This document shows, in pieces, positions 17,109-25,919 of a stretch of DNA of 64,000 nt (the stretch's first letter is position 1; every line of letters begins with the position of its first letter). The position numbers were made by a program, and so were the translations under genes. The notes under the pieces were generated by a model. It saw only the letters and a list, made by a program, of their open reading frames with translations. It had not been told where the DNA came from and searched no databases. The DNA comes from an uncultured Bacteroides sp. (lineage in GTDB: Bacteria > Bacteroidota > Bacteroidia > Bacteroidales > Bacteroidaceae), in the NCBI GenBank assembly GCA_949296575.1, contig CASFPE010000016.1:1-64000 (forward strand), given 5' to 3'.

Positions 17109-19919
17109 TTATTCAGGAACAGTCATGATGATTTCGGTGAGGTTTCCTTGGTTCATCAAGTCTTTCGCGAATTGTTGTACTTGGGCGGGGGTGAGGTTGG
17201 CCACAAATTCTTCAAAATGCGTGTTTACATCTTCTCCCGTTTCATAGTATTCTTTGAGAACGTTGAGCCAGTAGCCGTTTTCTTTCAGGTTCTCTTTGTG
17301 TTTTTTCAGCATGAACTCTTTCACTTTCTCCAAGTCTTCGGCTTTCGGGCCGTTGGCGGCTATCTTCTGGGCTTCTTCTAACACGATGTCTTGCATCTGT
17401 TCGTAGCGTCCGGGGTCGGTGTCGAACACGATTTGCAAGCAGGCTTCTTCATAGGGGTACTTGAACAAGTCTCCCAACACGCCTACTCCGTAGGTACCGC
17501 CTTCTTTCTCACGTACCTCAGCAGTATATACGATGTCAAGCACTTGCGAGAGGACGTTCATTAGGGTGATGTTTTCAGGCGTGTAGGGCATGTCGCCGAC
17601 GCAGAATGCCACGATGCTGGCCGTTGGCGTTTCCATTTGGCGTGTGAACACGTTCCTGTAATTCCCTTTCCGCATGTGCATGCCGTTAGCCTCCATGCTT
17701 TCCTTGCGGTGCGTGGCCGGGAGGGAGGCAATGTAGGTTTCGATGAACGGGCGGATGGAGTCGGCATCGATGTTGCCTACGAATACGAAAGTGAAGTCGC
17801 TGGCATCCTTGAAGCGGTCTTTGTACATGTCCATCACTTTCTGGTAATCGATTTTGTCGATCATGTCGGCTTTCAGGCGGATTTTGCGCGGGTGGTGGTT
17901 GTACAAGGCGGTGATGGCCGAGTCGTTGAATGCCACCCAAGGTTCTGCTTCGATGTTTTGCAGGGAAGCTTTTGTCCGGTTTTTATAGGATTGGAAAGCT
18001 TCCTGGTCCATGCGTGGCGCGGTGAACGAAAGGTAGGTCAGTTGCATCATGGTTTCCAGGTCTTCAGGCGAACAACTTCCGCTGATACTTTCTTTGGAAT
18101 AGCCTACGGAGGTTTTCACATTGGCTTTCTTTCCGGCCAATGCTTTTTCCAAGTCGATGGTGCTGAAGTTTCCTAATCCGCCCACGGCCATCACATCGTT
18201 CAGGGCTTTGATGTTGATGATTTCCGATTCGGGGAACAGGGATGTTCCTCCGGGGCTGGTGGCATTCATCAGGATTTCATCTGCTTTGAAATCTGTTTTC
18301 TTCAATATTGCTTTGGCACCGTTGGAAAGTTCCATGACGGTAGTCCCGAAAGGCCCTTCTTTTGCAGAAAGGATTCTTCCAGGTTGAGGCTTTTCAGCCA
18401 CCAAAGGTTCGTCGGATGTTTGGTCTACATAAGGTTCTATTTCTTCATTTCGGATGCCGTCGATGATTTTCCGGATGTCGTCTTTCGAGGGGTATTGCAT
18501 GCCTTCCTTGTCGGGGCAGAAGATAGACACCACCAAGTTGGAGTCGCTGACGAGCGTCCCCATCGTTTGGTTGACGGCATCCACAGGGATGAGTGGCATA
18601 ATTTGGTTCATGATGGCATATTCCTGTTCGATGCCGGGGATAGGTTCGTTGTCGATAAAGTGGCGCACGTATTCGTCCACGTAAGCCCCGTTCTTCTGCT
18701 TGTCGCGTTCTTTGTAGGCCGATTCCAAGTGGCGCAGGTATTCGGCTTTGGCGCGGGCGTATTCCGAGGCAGTGAAGCCGAAGCGGTGTGCGCGTTCTAT
18801 TTCCCGGTAGAGTGCGGCAAGTGCCGTTTCGATGCCATTGTCCGGGCAGGTGGCGATGCCGGTGAAGGCGTCTTTCGTCTTTGCCATGTAGAAGTTGCTG
18901 TCGTAAGTGCCGGCATAGATGAAGGGCGGGTTCGGTTTTTGCCTCATTTCATTGAGGCGGGCATCGAGCATTTGCGAGATGATGCCCCGTGTGTAATTAT
19001 ATATAAGGTAGTCCACCGTTGTCTTGGCTTCGTTAGGCACAGCTTCGTGTTTGTTGTACAAGTAGATGAGTACGCTGGTCTGTTCTTTGTCTTTTTCGAG
19101 GGTGATGATGGGTTCTTTGTTGTCGGGTACAGGATAATAAATCCTTTCAGCGGGATTTTCCGGCATTTCGATGTCGGAAAACAGGTTCTTTATTTTGTTT
19201 TCGATTTGGTCTACATCGATGTCGCCTACCACGATGATGCCTTGCTGGTCGGGCCGGTACCATTTTTCATAAAAGTCGCGTAGCGCCTGATAGGGGAAGT
19301 TGTCCACCACTTCCATGGTTCCGATGGGCAGGCGGTAAGCATACCGGCTTCCTTCGTAGATGGTGGGGAATGCTTTTTCGTACATGCGCATCATGGCTCC
19401 TGTGCGGGTGCGCCATTCTTCGTGAATGACGCCGCGTTCCTTGTCGATTTCTTGGGGGGCGAGCGTCAAATCATTCGACCAGTCGTGGAGGATGAGCAGG
19501 CAGGAGTCGATGATGCCGTCGCGTGTGACGGGGACATTGCAGATGTTGTATACCGTTTCGTCTACCGATGTGTAGGCGTTCAGGTTTTCGCCGAAGCGCA
19601 CGCCGATGGTTTCCAAGTAATGTATCAAAGCATCTCCGGGAAAATGAGTAGTGCCGTTGAAGCACATGTGTTCCAGGAAGTGTGCCAACCCTCTTTGATT
19701 GTCTTCTTCAAGGATGGAACCCACTTTTTGGGCGATGTAGAAGTCGGCGCGGTTTTCCGGCAGTTCATTGTGCCGGATGTAGTAAGTCAGCCCGTTTTCC
19801 AGTTTCCCGATTCTGACGTTCGGGTCGACAGGGATGGGAGGAACTTGCTGTGCGTGGCTCATGCCTGCGCAACATGTCGCGAAGAGGCATGCCATCAGTC
19901 TGCGAAAGGTCTTTTTCAT
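17109..19919 (-). CDS. M16 family zinc metalloprotease (insulinase/PqqL-like)
   Basis: 936 residues, the full four-domain length for periplasmic M16 proteases. Signal peptide 1-23 ('LMACLFATCCAGMSHA'). The inverted zinc motif HxxEH is present as 'HFLEH' near residue 83, with the downstream Glu in 'TVYNICN..' of the active domain. A second inactive half carries 'TAEVREKEGGTYGVGV', the substrate-closing Arg/Tyr pair region. It degrades peptides inside a clamshell chamber in the periplasm. It stands alone, with promoter TATATTTG at 19958-19965. Confidence 0.93.
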   Translation of the reverse strand: MKKTFRRLMACLFATCCAGMSHAQQVPPIPVDPNVRIGKLENGLTYYIRHNELPENRADFYIAQKVGSILEEDNQRGLAHFLEHMCFNGTTHFPGDALIHYLETIGVRFGENLNAYTSVDETVYNICNVPVTRDGIIDSCLLILHDWSNDLTLAPQEIDKERGVIHEEWRTRTGAMMRMYEKAFPTIYEGSRYAYRLPIGTMEVVDNFPYQALRDFYEKWYRPDQQGIIVVGDIDVDQIENKIKNLFSDIEMPENPAERIYYPVPDNKEPIITLEKDKEQTSVLIYLYNKHEAVPNEAKTTVDYLIYNYTRGIISQMLDARLNEMRQKPNPPFIYAGTYDSNFYMAKTKDAFTGIATCPDNGIETALAALYREIERAHRFGFTASEYARAKAEYLRHLESAYKERDKQKNGAYVDEYVRHFIDNEPIPGIEQEYAIMNQIMPLIPVDAVNQTMGTLVSDSNLVVSIFCPDKEGMQYPSKDDIRKIIDGIRNEEIEPYVDQTSDEPLVAEKPQPGRILSAKEGPFGTTVMELSNGAKAILKKTDFKADEILMNATSPGGTSLFPESEIINIKALNDVMAVGGLGNFSTIDLEKALAGKKANVKTSVGYSKESISGSCSPEDLETMMQLTYLSFTAPRMDQEAFQSYKNRTKASLQNIEAEPWVAFNDSAITALYNHHPRKIRLKADMIDKIDYQKVMDMYKDRFKDASDFTFVFVGNIDADSIRPFIETYIASLPATHRKESMEANGMHMRKGNYRNVFTRQMETPTASIVAFCVGDMPYTPENITLMNVLSQVLDIVYTAEVREKEGGTYGVGVLGDLFKYPYEEACLQIVFDTDPGRYEQMQDIVLEEAQKIAANGPKAEDLEKVKEFMLKKHKENLKENGYWLNVLKEYYETGEDVNTHFEEFVANLTPAQVQQFAKDLMNQGNLTEIIMTVPE

Positions 19920-19957
19920 GTTTGAATGCTTTAAGATGTTACGTATGTTTTATGGGG

Positions 19958-19965
19958 CAAATATA
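19958..19965 (-). promoter_or_regulatory. Promoter -7 box for the M16 protease gene
   Basis: Minus-strand TATATTTG, 38 bp upstream of the start at 19919. Confidence 0.6.
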
Positions 19966-20083
19966 GTTTTTTTTGTTGATATGTGTTTCATATATCCCGG
20001 AATATGACGGCGGGGTGCTTTTATCTTTTCAGGCAGTGTGCGGTGTGTTGCAGATGGATTGCCGAAAAAAAACGGGATAAGGC

Positions 20084-20113
20084 TTGGCGGGATGGAATAA
20101 TTGCGTAAATTTG
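20084..20113 (+). promoter_or_regulatory. Promoter for the nucleoside permease operon
   Basis: -7 box TAAATTTG at 20106-20113 and TTG at 20084-20086 with 19 bp between them, ending 29 bp before the ATG at 20143. The divergent gap 19920-20142 holds only these two promoters. Confidence 0.65.
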
Positions 20114-20142
20114 CGTGTTGTACTTTTGAAAATGGATAAGTT

Positions 20143-21414
20143 ATGAACATCAAGATACGGCTGGTCATCATGAATTTCCTCCAGTTCGCCGTATGGGGGT
20201 CTTATCTCACGTCAATGGGGAGTTATTTGGTCGAAATCGGGCAGGCATCCCACATTGGCATGTATTATGCCATGCAGGGCATTGTTTCTTTGTTCATGCC
20301 TGCCGTGATGGGCATCATTGCCGATCGTTGGATTCCTGCGCAGCGTTTGTTGGGCTTGAGCCATTTCTTGGCTGCTTTGTTCATGGGGATGGCCGGGTAT
20401 TACGGCATGCGGCATGGGGCAGACGCCGAGTTTTCAGTATTGTTCACGTTTTATGCATTGAGTGTGGCGTTCTACATGCCTACGTTGGCTTTGGCCAATT
20501 CGGTGGCTTACACGTCGTTGGACAAAGCAGGTTTGGACACAGTGAGCCATTTTCCGCCTATCCGCACGTTTGGCACGATTGGTTTCATTTGCTCCATGTG
20601 GGCGGTCGACCTGTTGGGCTTGCAAGACAATTACGGCCAGTTCTTTGCTTGTGCCTTGATAGGTTTGGTATATGCTTTTTATGCTCTGACGTTGCCTTCA
20701 TGCCCGGTGTCGAAAGGCGGAAACGGGAAGTCTTTGGCCGAGGCAATGGGGTTGCGGGCATTCACCTTGTTCCGTCATAAGAGAATGGCGGTTTTCTTCA
20801 TCTTTTCGATGTTGTTGGGCGTTTCTTTGCAAATCACCAATGGCTTTGCCAATCCCTACATCAGCAGTTTCGGGTCGATACCGGAATATGCGGAGACATT
20901 CGGCGTTCAGCATGCCAATATCTTGATTTCCTTGTCGCAGATTTCTGAGACGTTGTGCATTCTTTTGATTCCGTTCTTTTTGAAACGTTTCGGCATTAAG
21001 TATGTGATGCTCATTGCCATGGTGGCATGGGTCTTGCGTTTCGGCCTGTTCGGCGCGGGCGATCCGGGAAATGGCGTGTGGATGTTCATCCTGTCCATGA
21101 TCGTGTATGGCGTGGCTTTCGATTTCTTCAACATATCGGGCTCTTTGTTTGTCGATAAAGAGACGGACATTTCCATCCGTTCCAGTGCGCAAGGGCTGTT
21201 TGTGATTATGACCAACGGATTCGGTGCTACGGTCGGCACATTGGGGGCGCAAGCGGTAGTCAATCATTTTGTAGATTTCAACAGCAGCCTTCCTCAAGTG
21301 GAGGCATGGAAGTCGGCGTGGTATGTATTTGCGGCCTATGCTTTGGTGGTGGCTGTGTTGTTTGTTTTGATATTCAGGGATAAGCACCGGCCTTCGGCAA
21401 TGGGAAACGATTAA
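20143..21414 (+). CDS. MFS nucleoside permease (NupG-like)
   Basis: 423 residues, twelve predicted membrane helices. The start 'MNIKIRLVIMNFLQFAVWGS' followed by 'YLTSMGSYL' is the signature of the NupG/XapB nucleoside:H+ symporter family in Bacteroidales. 'PPIRTFGTIGFICSMWAVDL' is the conserved loop before helix 5. It imports nucleosides across the inner membrane. First gene of a plus-strand run; the next gene begins 12 bp after its stop. Confidence 0.9.
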   Translation: MNIKIRLVIMNFLQFAVWGSYLTSMGSYLVEIGQASHIGMYYAMQGIVSLFMPAVMGIIADRWIPAQRLLGLSHFLAALFMGMAGYYGMRHGADAEFSVLFTFYALSVAFYMPTLALANSVAYTSLDKAGLDTVSHFPPIRTFGTIGFICSMWAVDLLGLQDNYGQFFACALIGLVYAFYALTLPSCPVSKGGNGKSLAEAMGLRAFTLFRHKRMAVFFIFSMLLGVSLQITNGFANPYISSFGSIPEYAETFGVQHANILISLSQISETLCILLIPFFLKRFGIKYVMLIAMVAWVLRFGLFGAGDPGNGVWMFILSMIVYGVAFDFFNISGSLFVDKETDISIRSSAQGLFVIMTNGFGATVGTLGAQAVVNHFVDFNSSLPQVEAWKSAWYVFAAYALVVAVLFVLIFRDKHRPSAMGND

Positions 21415-21426
21415 AATGGAGTTGGG

Positions 21427-22020
21427 ATGGAACAGAAAAAAATCGAATTGGAAGTGATTGGCGTTTCGCCCAATATCAAGCTGACATGCGGTTATGGCCT
21501 GTATTTGCAGGAAAAGCAGGGGAAACGGCGGGGGCTTTTGCTGATCATAGGAGGTGCGGAAGCGCAGGCTGTTTCATATGCCCAAAAAGGTTTGGCGGCG
21601 CCCCGGCCATTCACGCATGATTTGTTCTTCACTTGTTTCAGCGCTTTTGGCGTGCTTCTGAAAGAAGTCTTCATTTACAAGTCGGTGGATGGGGTCTACT
21701 ATTCCTACCTTTATTTCGAGCGCGATGGCGAGCAGCATTGTTTTGATGCGCGCACGTCGGATGCCATTGCTTTGGCGTTGAGGTTCAAGGCGCCTATTTT
21801 TGTGGATGCAGGCATTTTGGCGCGCGAGCATATGGAGTTGGGCGACGAGAATCCTTCGATTACTTTCCCGATGTCGGCGTTCAGCATTCAGGTGTTGGAA
21901 GAATTTTTGAAGCAGGCGGTAGCAGAAGAACATTACGAGGCCGCTTCCAAGATTCGCGATGAGATTGCTTTGCGAAAGCAGGGAGGCATCCATCCCAATG
22001 ATGGTTTTTTGGATTTGTAA
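21427..22020 (+). CDS. Bifunctional nuclease-domain protein (DUF151) with UVR motif
   Basis: 197 residues. The DUF151/BFN domain (about 1-130) has 'LLIIGGAEAQAVSYAQKGLA' and 'FDARTSDAIALALRFKAPIF', the family core. A C-terminal UVR-type helix pair occurs at about 160-185 ('EEFLKQAVAEEHYEAASKIR'). The name comes from a plant relative with DNase/RNase activity; the bacterial role is not settled. In Bacteroidales the gene often precedes a nucleoside permease or rsmE, as here. Confidence 0.88.
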   Translation: MEQKKIELEVIGVSPNIKLTCGYGLYLQEKQGKRRGLLLIIGGAEAQAVSYAQKGLAAPRPFTHDLFFTCFSAFGVLLKEVFIYKSVDGVYYSYLYFERDGEQHCFDARTSDAIALALRFKAPIFVDAGILAREHMELGDENPSITFPMSAFSIQVLEEFLKQAVAEEHYEAASKIRDEIALRKQGGIHPNDGFLDL

Positions 22021-22039
22021 CGGCAGGCAGGAGGAAATT

Positions 22040-22741
22040 ATGCAATTGTTTTATGCACCGGATATTAAGATGTCCCCGGAGTTGCCGGAGGAGGAGGCGC
22101 TTCATTGCCTTCGCGTGTTGCGTTTAGGTGCGGGCAGCCGTGTGCGGCTCACTGACGGGAGGGGCTTTTTCTATGATGCCGTCCTTTCATCGGTGGCAGG
22201 CAAGAGGTGTGCCGTTTCGGTGGAGAAGGTTTCCCCGTGGGAGAAAACTTGGCGCGGGCATCTGCACATGGCTGTGGCGCCCACGAAAAACATGGACCGC
22301 ATGGAGTGGTTTGTGGAGAAAGCGGTAGAGATTGGCGTGGATGAACTGACGTTCCTGAACTGCCGTTATTCGGAACGGAGGATGGTGAAGCTGGAAAGGG
22401 TGGAAAAAATCATGGTATCGGCCATGAAACAATCCCTGAAAGCAGTTCTTCCAAAGCTCAATGGCATGCTGCCTTTTGATGAGTTTGTGCGCAAGGAGCA
22501 TGGCGGGCAACGCTTCATCGCCCATTGCCATGAAGGCCGGAAAGAACCGTTGAAGACCCTCCTCCATGCGGGGGAAAGTGCTACTATCCTGATAGGACCT
22601 GAGGGCGATTTCAGCGCGGAAGAAGTGGAAACCGCTTTGGCTTTGGGCTTTTCTTCGGTCAGTTTGGGCGCATCCCGGCTGCGTACGGAGACGGCAGCTT
22701 TGGCGGCATGCCACACGTTCAGTCTGTTGAACGGTTTATGA
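22040..22741 (+). CDS. rsmE: 16S rRNA m3U1498 methyltransferase RsmE
   Basis: 233 residues from the ATG at 22040 (preceded by AGGAGG at 22028-22033, an unusually strong Shine-Dalgarno for this phylum). The longer frame starting inside the previous gene is rejected. N-terminal PUA-like domain 'EEALHCLRVLRLGAGSRVRL', then the SPOUT methyltransferase knot with 'ILIGPEGDFSAEEVETAL' and 'LGASRLRTETAALAACHTF'. It methylates N3 of U1498 in 16S rRNA using SAM. Confidence 0.95.
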   Translation: MQLFYAPDIKMSPELPEEEALHCLRVLRLGAGSRVRLTDGRGFFYDAVLSSVAGKRCAVSVEKVSPWEKTWRGHLHMAVAPTKNMDRMEWFVEKAVEIGVDELTFLNCRYSERRMVKLERVEKIMVSAMKQSLKAVLPKLNGMLPFDEFVRKEHGGQRFIAHCHEGRKEPLKTLLHAGESATILIGPEGDFSAEEVETALALGFSSVSLGASRLRTETAALAACHTFSLLNGL

Positions 22742-22766
22742 GAATGGTCATTATGGAATAATAGTT

Positions 22767-24302
22767 ATGATAAAGAGGATTTTCCCGGTTTTATTGCCGG
22801 TCGTTTCAGGGCTTTTGATGCTTCTTTCCTGTGCGCGTCAGGCCGACTATGTTTCTGCCATACCGGGCGACGCATCGATTGTGGTCTCGGTCGATTGGGG
22901 TTCGTTGGCGCAAAAGAGTGGTTTGATAGGCAATGCGGAGGCGCAGCGCAGGTTGTCCGGTTGGTTGAATCATGGTTCAGGTTCGTTTTTGGGTGTCGAA
23001 GCGGCGCCTTGGATGGCTGCTCCTTTTGTTTCCGGCCTTTCTGTTGTCGATCCGATGTATTTCTTTCTCCAGTCGTCCACAGGCAGGATGGGTTGCGTGG
23101 CCAAGGTGTCAGACAGCCGTCGTCTGGAAGAAGCGTTTTCAGCTTTGGCCGGCGAGCATCTTTGTTCGCCTTTAGAGGAAGCCGGCGTGCAGGATTGCCG
23201 GTTGGCGTTTTTCGGTGAAAATTGTGTGGCTTGTTTCAATGAGTCTGTTTTCGTGGCTCTTGCGAAAACAAAGCCAGCGGATACCACGGAGGTGGTTCCC
23301 GCGCTTCAAGGATGGTTGGAGGCGGATGCGTCGGCAGGCTTGGCCCGCGATGAAGGATTCCGCCGCATGTGTTTCAAAAAGAGCGATATCGCTGTTTATG
23401 CCGCGATGCCGGATTGGGCTGATTCTTTGAGAAGTTTCTTTCCTGCAAATATGGTGCGGCATGCATGGTCTCAGGAAGCCCGTGCAATCGGTAATTTGTC
23501 TTTTAAGAAAGGCAGCATCCATTGGGAGATGGAAAGCGTGATGCCTGATTCTATGCTGGCCAAGCAGCGGCAGCGGGCTGCTTTTCTTCGGAAGCATACT
23601 TCCGCTTATATAGAGCGTTTCCCGGCTTCCTCTTTGTGTTATGGCGGTTTGAACCTCGACGGGACTGCATTGGTGGAATGGTTGATTTCAGACCCTTTCT
23701 TCATCATGAAGCTTTCTGAATTGGACAGGCGTTGGGGGGTGGACATGAAAAACGTGCTGGCCTCCATCGATGGGGATTGTGTTGTTGGTGTCCCGTCGTT
23801 GACTGCCGATGGCGTGCCGGCCTTTGTTTGCTTTGCGGAGGTGAACGACAGCCTTCCTGTGAAGGCATTGCATGAAACTTTCGGGGCGAAGGTGCGCGAG
23901 GAGGCCGATGGCTCTTGGTCTGTGGATGCCGGCAGGGGCATGAGGTTTGTTTATGGCCTTCGTGATGGTGTGTTCTTTGCTGCTGTCGACGCAGAGGCTT
24001 CCGAAGTATGGAAGAAGAAAACGCCTTCCATGGACAAGGAATGGAGGCAGGCAGTGGAAGATTCTTATATCTTTATGCGTGTGAATGCCAAAGGCATTTT
24101 GGAGCAACCTCTTGTCAACCTGGCGATGTCGATGGGTGGTGCTGAGATGGCCTTGGTGCGTTCGGCATTGTCGTTGGCCGATGACGTGGAATGTTCTCTG
24201 ACGGATGTGAACAAGGTGGAAGTGGAAGTGCGGATGTCTGCCCGCGAGGTGAATGCGCTGGAACAAATGGTGGATTTTGCCCTTCAATGGGAACAAGAGT
24301 AA
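22767..24302 (+). CDS. DUF4836-like lipoprotein
   Basis: 511 residues. Lipobox 'LLMLLSCARQ' puts the lipid Cys near residue 22. The mature start 'DYVSAIPGDASIVVSVDWGS' followed by 'LAQKSGL' is typical of the Bacteroidales DUF4836 family. The rest repeats the theme of a beta-rich protein with 'IPxDA..' style segments. Function unknown; probably faces the periplasm or is surface-exposed. It lies 25 bp after rsmE and 20 bp before yjbQ. Confidence 0.75.
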   Translation: MIKRIFPVLLPVVSGLLMLLSCARQADYVSAIPGDASIVVSVDWGSLAQKSGLIGNAEAQRRLSGWLNHGSGSFLGVEAAPWMAAPFVSGLSVVDPMYFFLQSSTGRMGCVAKVSDSRRLEEAFSALAGEHLCSPLEEAGVQDCRLAFFGENCVACFNESVFVALAKTKPADTTEVVPALQGWLEADASAGLARDEGFRRMCFKKSDIAVYAAMPDWADSLRSFFPANMVRHAWSQEARAIGNLSFKKGSIHWEMESVMPDSMLAKQRQRAAFLRKHTSAYIERFPASSLCYGGLNLDGTALVEWLISDPFFIMKLSELDRRWGVDMKNVLASIDGDCVVGVPSLTADGVPAFVCFAEVNDSLPVKALHETFGAKVREEADGSWSVDAGRGMRFVYGLRDGVFFAAVDAEASEVWKKKTPSMDKEWRQAVEDSYIFMRVNAKGILEQPLVNLAMSMGGAEMALVRSALSLADDVECSLTDVNKVEVEVRMSAREVNALEQMVDFALQWEQE

Positions 24303-24322
24303 GAACGGAAATAGAGAGAGCC

Positions 24323-24733
24323 ATGATACAACAAGTTGAGTTTGCTTTGCCGCCGCATGGCAAAGGGTTTCATCTGGTCACGCAAGAAGTCGTGCGCCAT
24401 TTGCCTCCTTTGCCGGAAACGGGGCTTTTGCACCTGTTCATCAAGCACACCAGCGCGTCGTTGGCATTGAGCGAGAATGCCGACCCGGATGTGCGCACGG
24501 ATATGGAAGCGGTTTTCAACCATTTAGTGCGCGAAAACGAGCCTTATTATGAACATGTGTTGGAAGGTCCCGACGATATGCCGGCTCATGCAAAGAGCGT
24601 GTTGGTGGGCGCAAGCCTCACAATTCCCATCACGCGCCATCGGTTGAACATGGGCGTGTGGCAAGGCATTTACCTTTGCGAGTTCCGTCATTCGGGAGGC
24701 TCCCGCCGGATTGTGGCCACTGTGATGGGGTGA
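24323..24733 (+). CDS. yjbQ: YjbQ family protein (UPF0047; reported thiamine-phosphate synthase activity)
   Basis: 136 residues from the ATG at 24323; the longer frame overlapping the previous gene in another phase is rejected. The motifs 'HLFIKHTSASLALSENADPD', 'DVRTDMEAVF' and 'GVWQGIYLCEFRHSGGSRRI' make this family unmistakable. Some members show a weak secondary thiamine-phosphate synthase activity; the true role is open. Last gene of the run begun at 20143. The gap to 24852 carries the promoter of the next unit. Confidence 0.93.
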   Translation: MIQQVEFALPPHGKGFHLVTQEVVRHLPPLPETGLLHLFIKHTSASLALSENADPDVRTDMEAVFNHLVRENEPYYEHVLEGPDDMPAHAKSVLVGASLTIPITRHRLNMGVWQGIYLCEFRHSGGSRRIVATVMG

Positions 24734-24778
24734 GGCAGGTTCTGAGGATGATTTTTTGTGGAAATCCAAAACGGTTTC

Positions 24779-24809
24779 TTGCGCATGTTATACAATTGTT
24801 ATATATTTG
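24779..24809 (+). promoter_or_regulatory. Promoter of toxin-antitoxin module 1
   Basis: TTG at 24779-24781, 20 bp spacer, then TATATTTG at 24802-24809, 43 bp before the antitoxin ATG. Antitoxins of this type usually repress their own promoter; the surrounding TTATACAATTGTTATA-like near-palindrome at 24788-24804 could be the operator. Confidence 0.6.
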
Positions 24810-24852
24810 CGTGCGATAACAGAATCGTTTAACCCTATTAATGGCATAGACA

Positions 24853-25104
24853 ATGGAAACGACAAAAGAACGCAGGCTCACCGCATTTCGTTTGCGCGTT
24901 GATTTGGTGGAACGCCTCAAGCAGGAAGCCCGCCGCGAGAACCGCAGTTTGAACAATTACGTGGAAACCATTCTGATGGATGCTGCTTATTGCCAGCCGA
25001 ATGCCGAAACCTTGGAAGCCATCGAGGAAGCGCGTTCAGGAAAGTTCGCGGGTGTTGTGGATACGAGTACTTTGGAAGCATTTATTAAATCCATAGAGGG
25101 ATGA
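24853..25104 (+). CDS. RelB/RHH-type antitoxin
   Basis: 83 residues. The N-terminal ribbon-helix-helix 'RRLTAFRLRVDLVERLKQEA' followed by 'RRENRSLNNYVETILMDA' is the DNA-binding dimer domain. The acidic C-terminal part ('EAIEEARSGKFAGVVDTSTL') would wrap the toxin. Its stop overlaps the toxin start (ATGA at 25101-25104), the standard antitoxin-first translational coupling. Confidence 0.87.
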   Translation: METTKERRLTAFRLRVDLVERLKQEARRENRSLNNYVETILMDAAYCQPNAETLEAIEEARSGKFAGVVDTSTLEAFIKSIEG

Positions 25105-25373
25105 AAACGGTTATTTATAGTACCCGGTTTCGTAAAGATTTCAAGAGGTATCGCAATCAGCCCCGTAAGTTGGAAAAATTGTTTCAGGTGGTTCGAATGC
25201 TTGAGGAGGGAAAGACTTTGCCTTCTTCGTCGCGTCCCCATCTGCTCACCGGCGAATATGCCGGTTGCATGGAGTGCCATGTGGAGGGCGATTTCCTTCT
25301 TGTGTGGGTTGACGAGCAGGAACAAGTGGTGAAGCTTCTGCGCTTGGGTTCGCACGCGGAGCTTTTCGGCTGA
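25101..25373 (+). CDS. YafQ-like mRNA interferase toxin
   Basis: 90 residues, RelE/ParE superfamily. The start 'MKTVIYSTRFRKDFKRY' is family-typical. The YafQ signature 'RPHLLTGEYAGCMECHVEGD' followed by 'FLLVWVDEQEQVVKLLRLGS' and 'HAELFG' contains the His residues and the final HxELF used for ribosome-dependent mRNA cleavage. All landmarks are intact, so it is probably active. Confidence 0.9.
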   Translation: MKTVIYSTRFRKDFKRYRNQPRKLEKLFQVVRMLEEGKTLPSSSRPHLLTGEYAGCMECHVEGDFLLVWVDEQEQVVKLLRLGSHAELFG

Positions 25374-25427
25374 AACTGCTTCCAGCTTCTTCAAGTGTCA
25401 GGCATGGGCGCATCACTGCTATATTTT

Positions 25428-25684
25428 CTAAGTTGACAAGTTGGCAAGGCTTCTTTCTACAATGAATAATGAACAATTAAAAATTAATAACGGGGCGGCA
25501 CAGCCACCAACTTTTCATTATTCATTTTTAATTCTTCATTCATCCTCGTTTTTCATTATTCATTTTTAATTCTTCATTCATCCCATCAGAACTCTGAAAT
25601 CTGAAATCTTCTTGACTTCTAAATTCTGACTACTAACTACTAACTACTGACTACTATCTACCGACTACTATCTACTGTCTACTG
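25428..25684. repeat. Composite AT-rich repeat, copy A
   Basis: Fills the gap 25374-25757 between the two TA modules. It has, in order: a 'GTTGGCAAGGCTTCTTTCT' lead-in; AT-rich 'AATGAACAATTAAAAATTAA'; a GC hairpin core near 25492-25507 (imperfect); 'AACTTTTCATTATTCATTTT' and repeated 'TTCTTCATTCATCC'; a 'CAGAACTCTGAAATCTGAAA' block; and a tail of CTACTAACTACT-type units. Copy B at 26376-26636 has the same order and direction. It is read as an intergenic repeat, not a gene. Confidence 0.8.
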
Positions 25685-25702
25685 AAAAAACTTTGTTTCC
25701 CG

Positions 25703-25734
25703 TTTGCCATTGCGCTTGCCTTTCACTATCTTTG
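25703..25734 (+). promoter_or_regulatory. Promoter of toxin-antitoxin module 2
   Basis: TTTG at 25703-25706, 20 bp, TATCTTTG at 25727-25734, then 23 bp to the antitoxin ATG. The same arrangement of bases (CTTTG..TTTGCC..GC..CC.TTTC.CTATCTTTG) precedes the DnaJ gene at 39791-39833. Confidence 0.65.
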
Positions 25735-25757
25735 CGGAGTGAAGCTATAAAAAGGAA

Positions 25758-25913
25758 ATGATGAAAGACAACGTAAAGAAGCCAACGGTCAAGATGCCGA
25801 TGCCTGAAAAAGAAGACGGCAAAGGAAATGAGAAGAAAATCAGCAGGACTTGGAAAGCTATCCAGAAATGGAGGGGCAGCGTGGTTGTCAACGACCCGAC
25901 ATTGCTGTTGTGA
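25758..25913 (+). CDS. Small putative antitoxin of the PIN toxin
   Basis: 51 residues, too short for ordinary ORF cut-offs. Starts ATGATG; very Lys/Glu-rich (K at many positions up to 30), then 'ISRTWKAIQKWRGSVVVNDP' and 'TLLL'. A short basic protein 6 bp upstream of a VapC-like PIN toxin, behind a good promoter, is best explained as its antitoxin. 'W..IQKWRGS' resembles the toxin-binding tail of small Bacteroidota PIN-partner antitoxins. No DNA-binding fold is evident, so autoregulation is uncertain. Confidence 0.65.
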   Translation: MMKDNVKKPTVKMPMPEKEDGKGNEKKISRTWKAIQKWRGSVVVNDPTLLL

Positions 25914-25919
25914 CCTGCC

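Noticed and set aside
25621-25690. CTACTAACTACT runs (also 26577-26636) as a CRISPR array
   Set aside because: Units are about 7-10 bp with no unique spacers and no cas genes; simple tandem repeats within the composite repeat.
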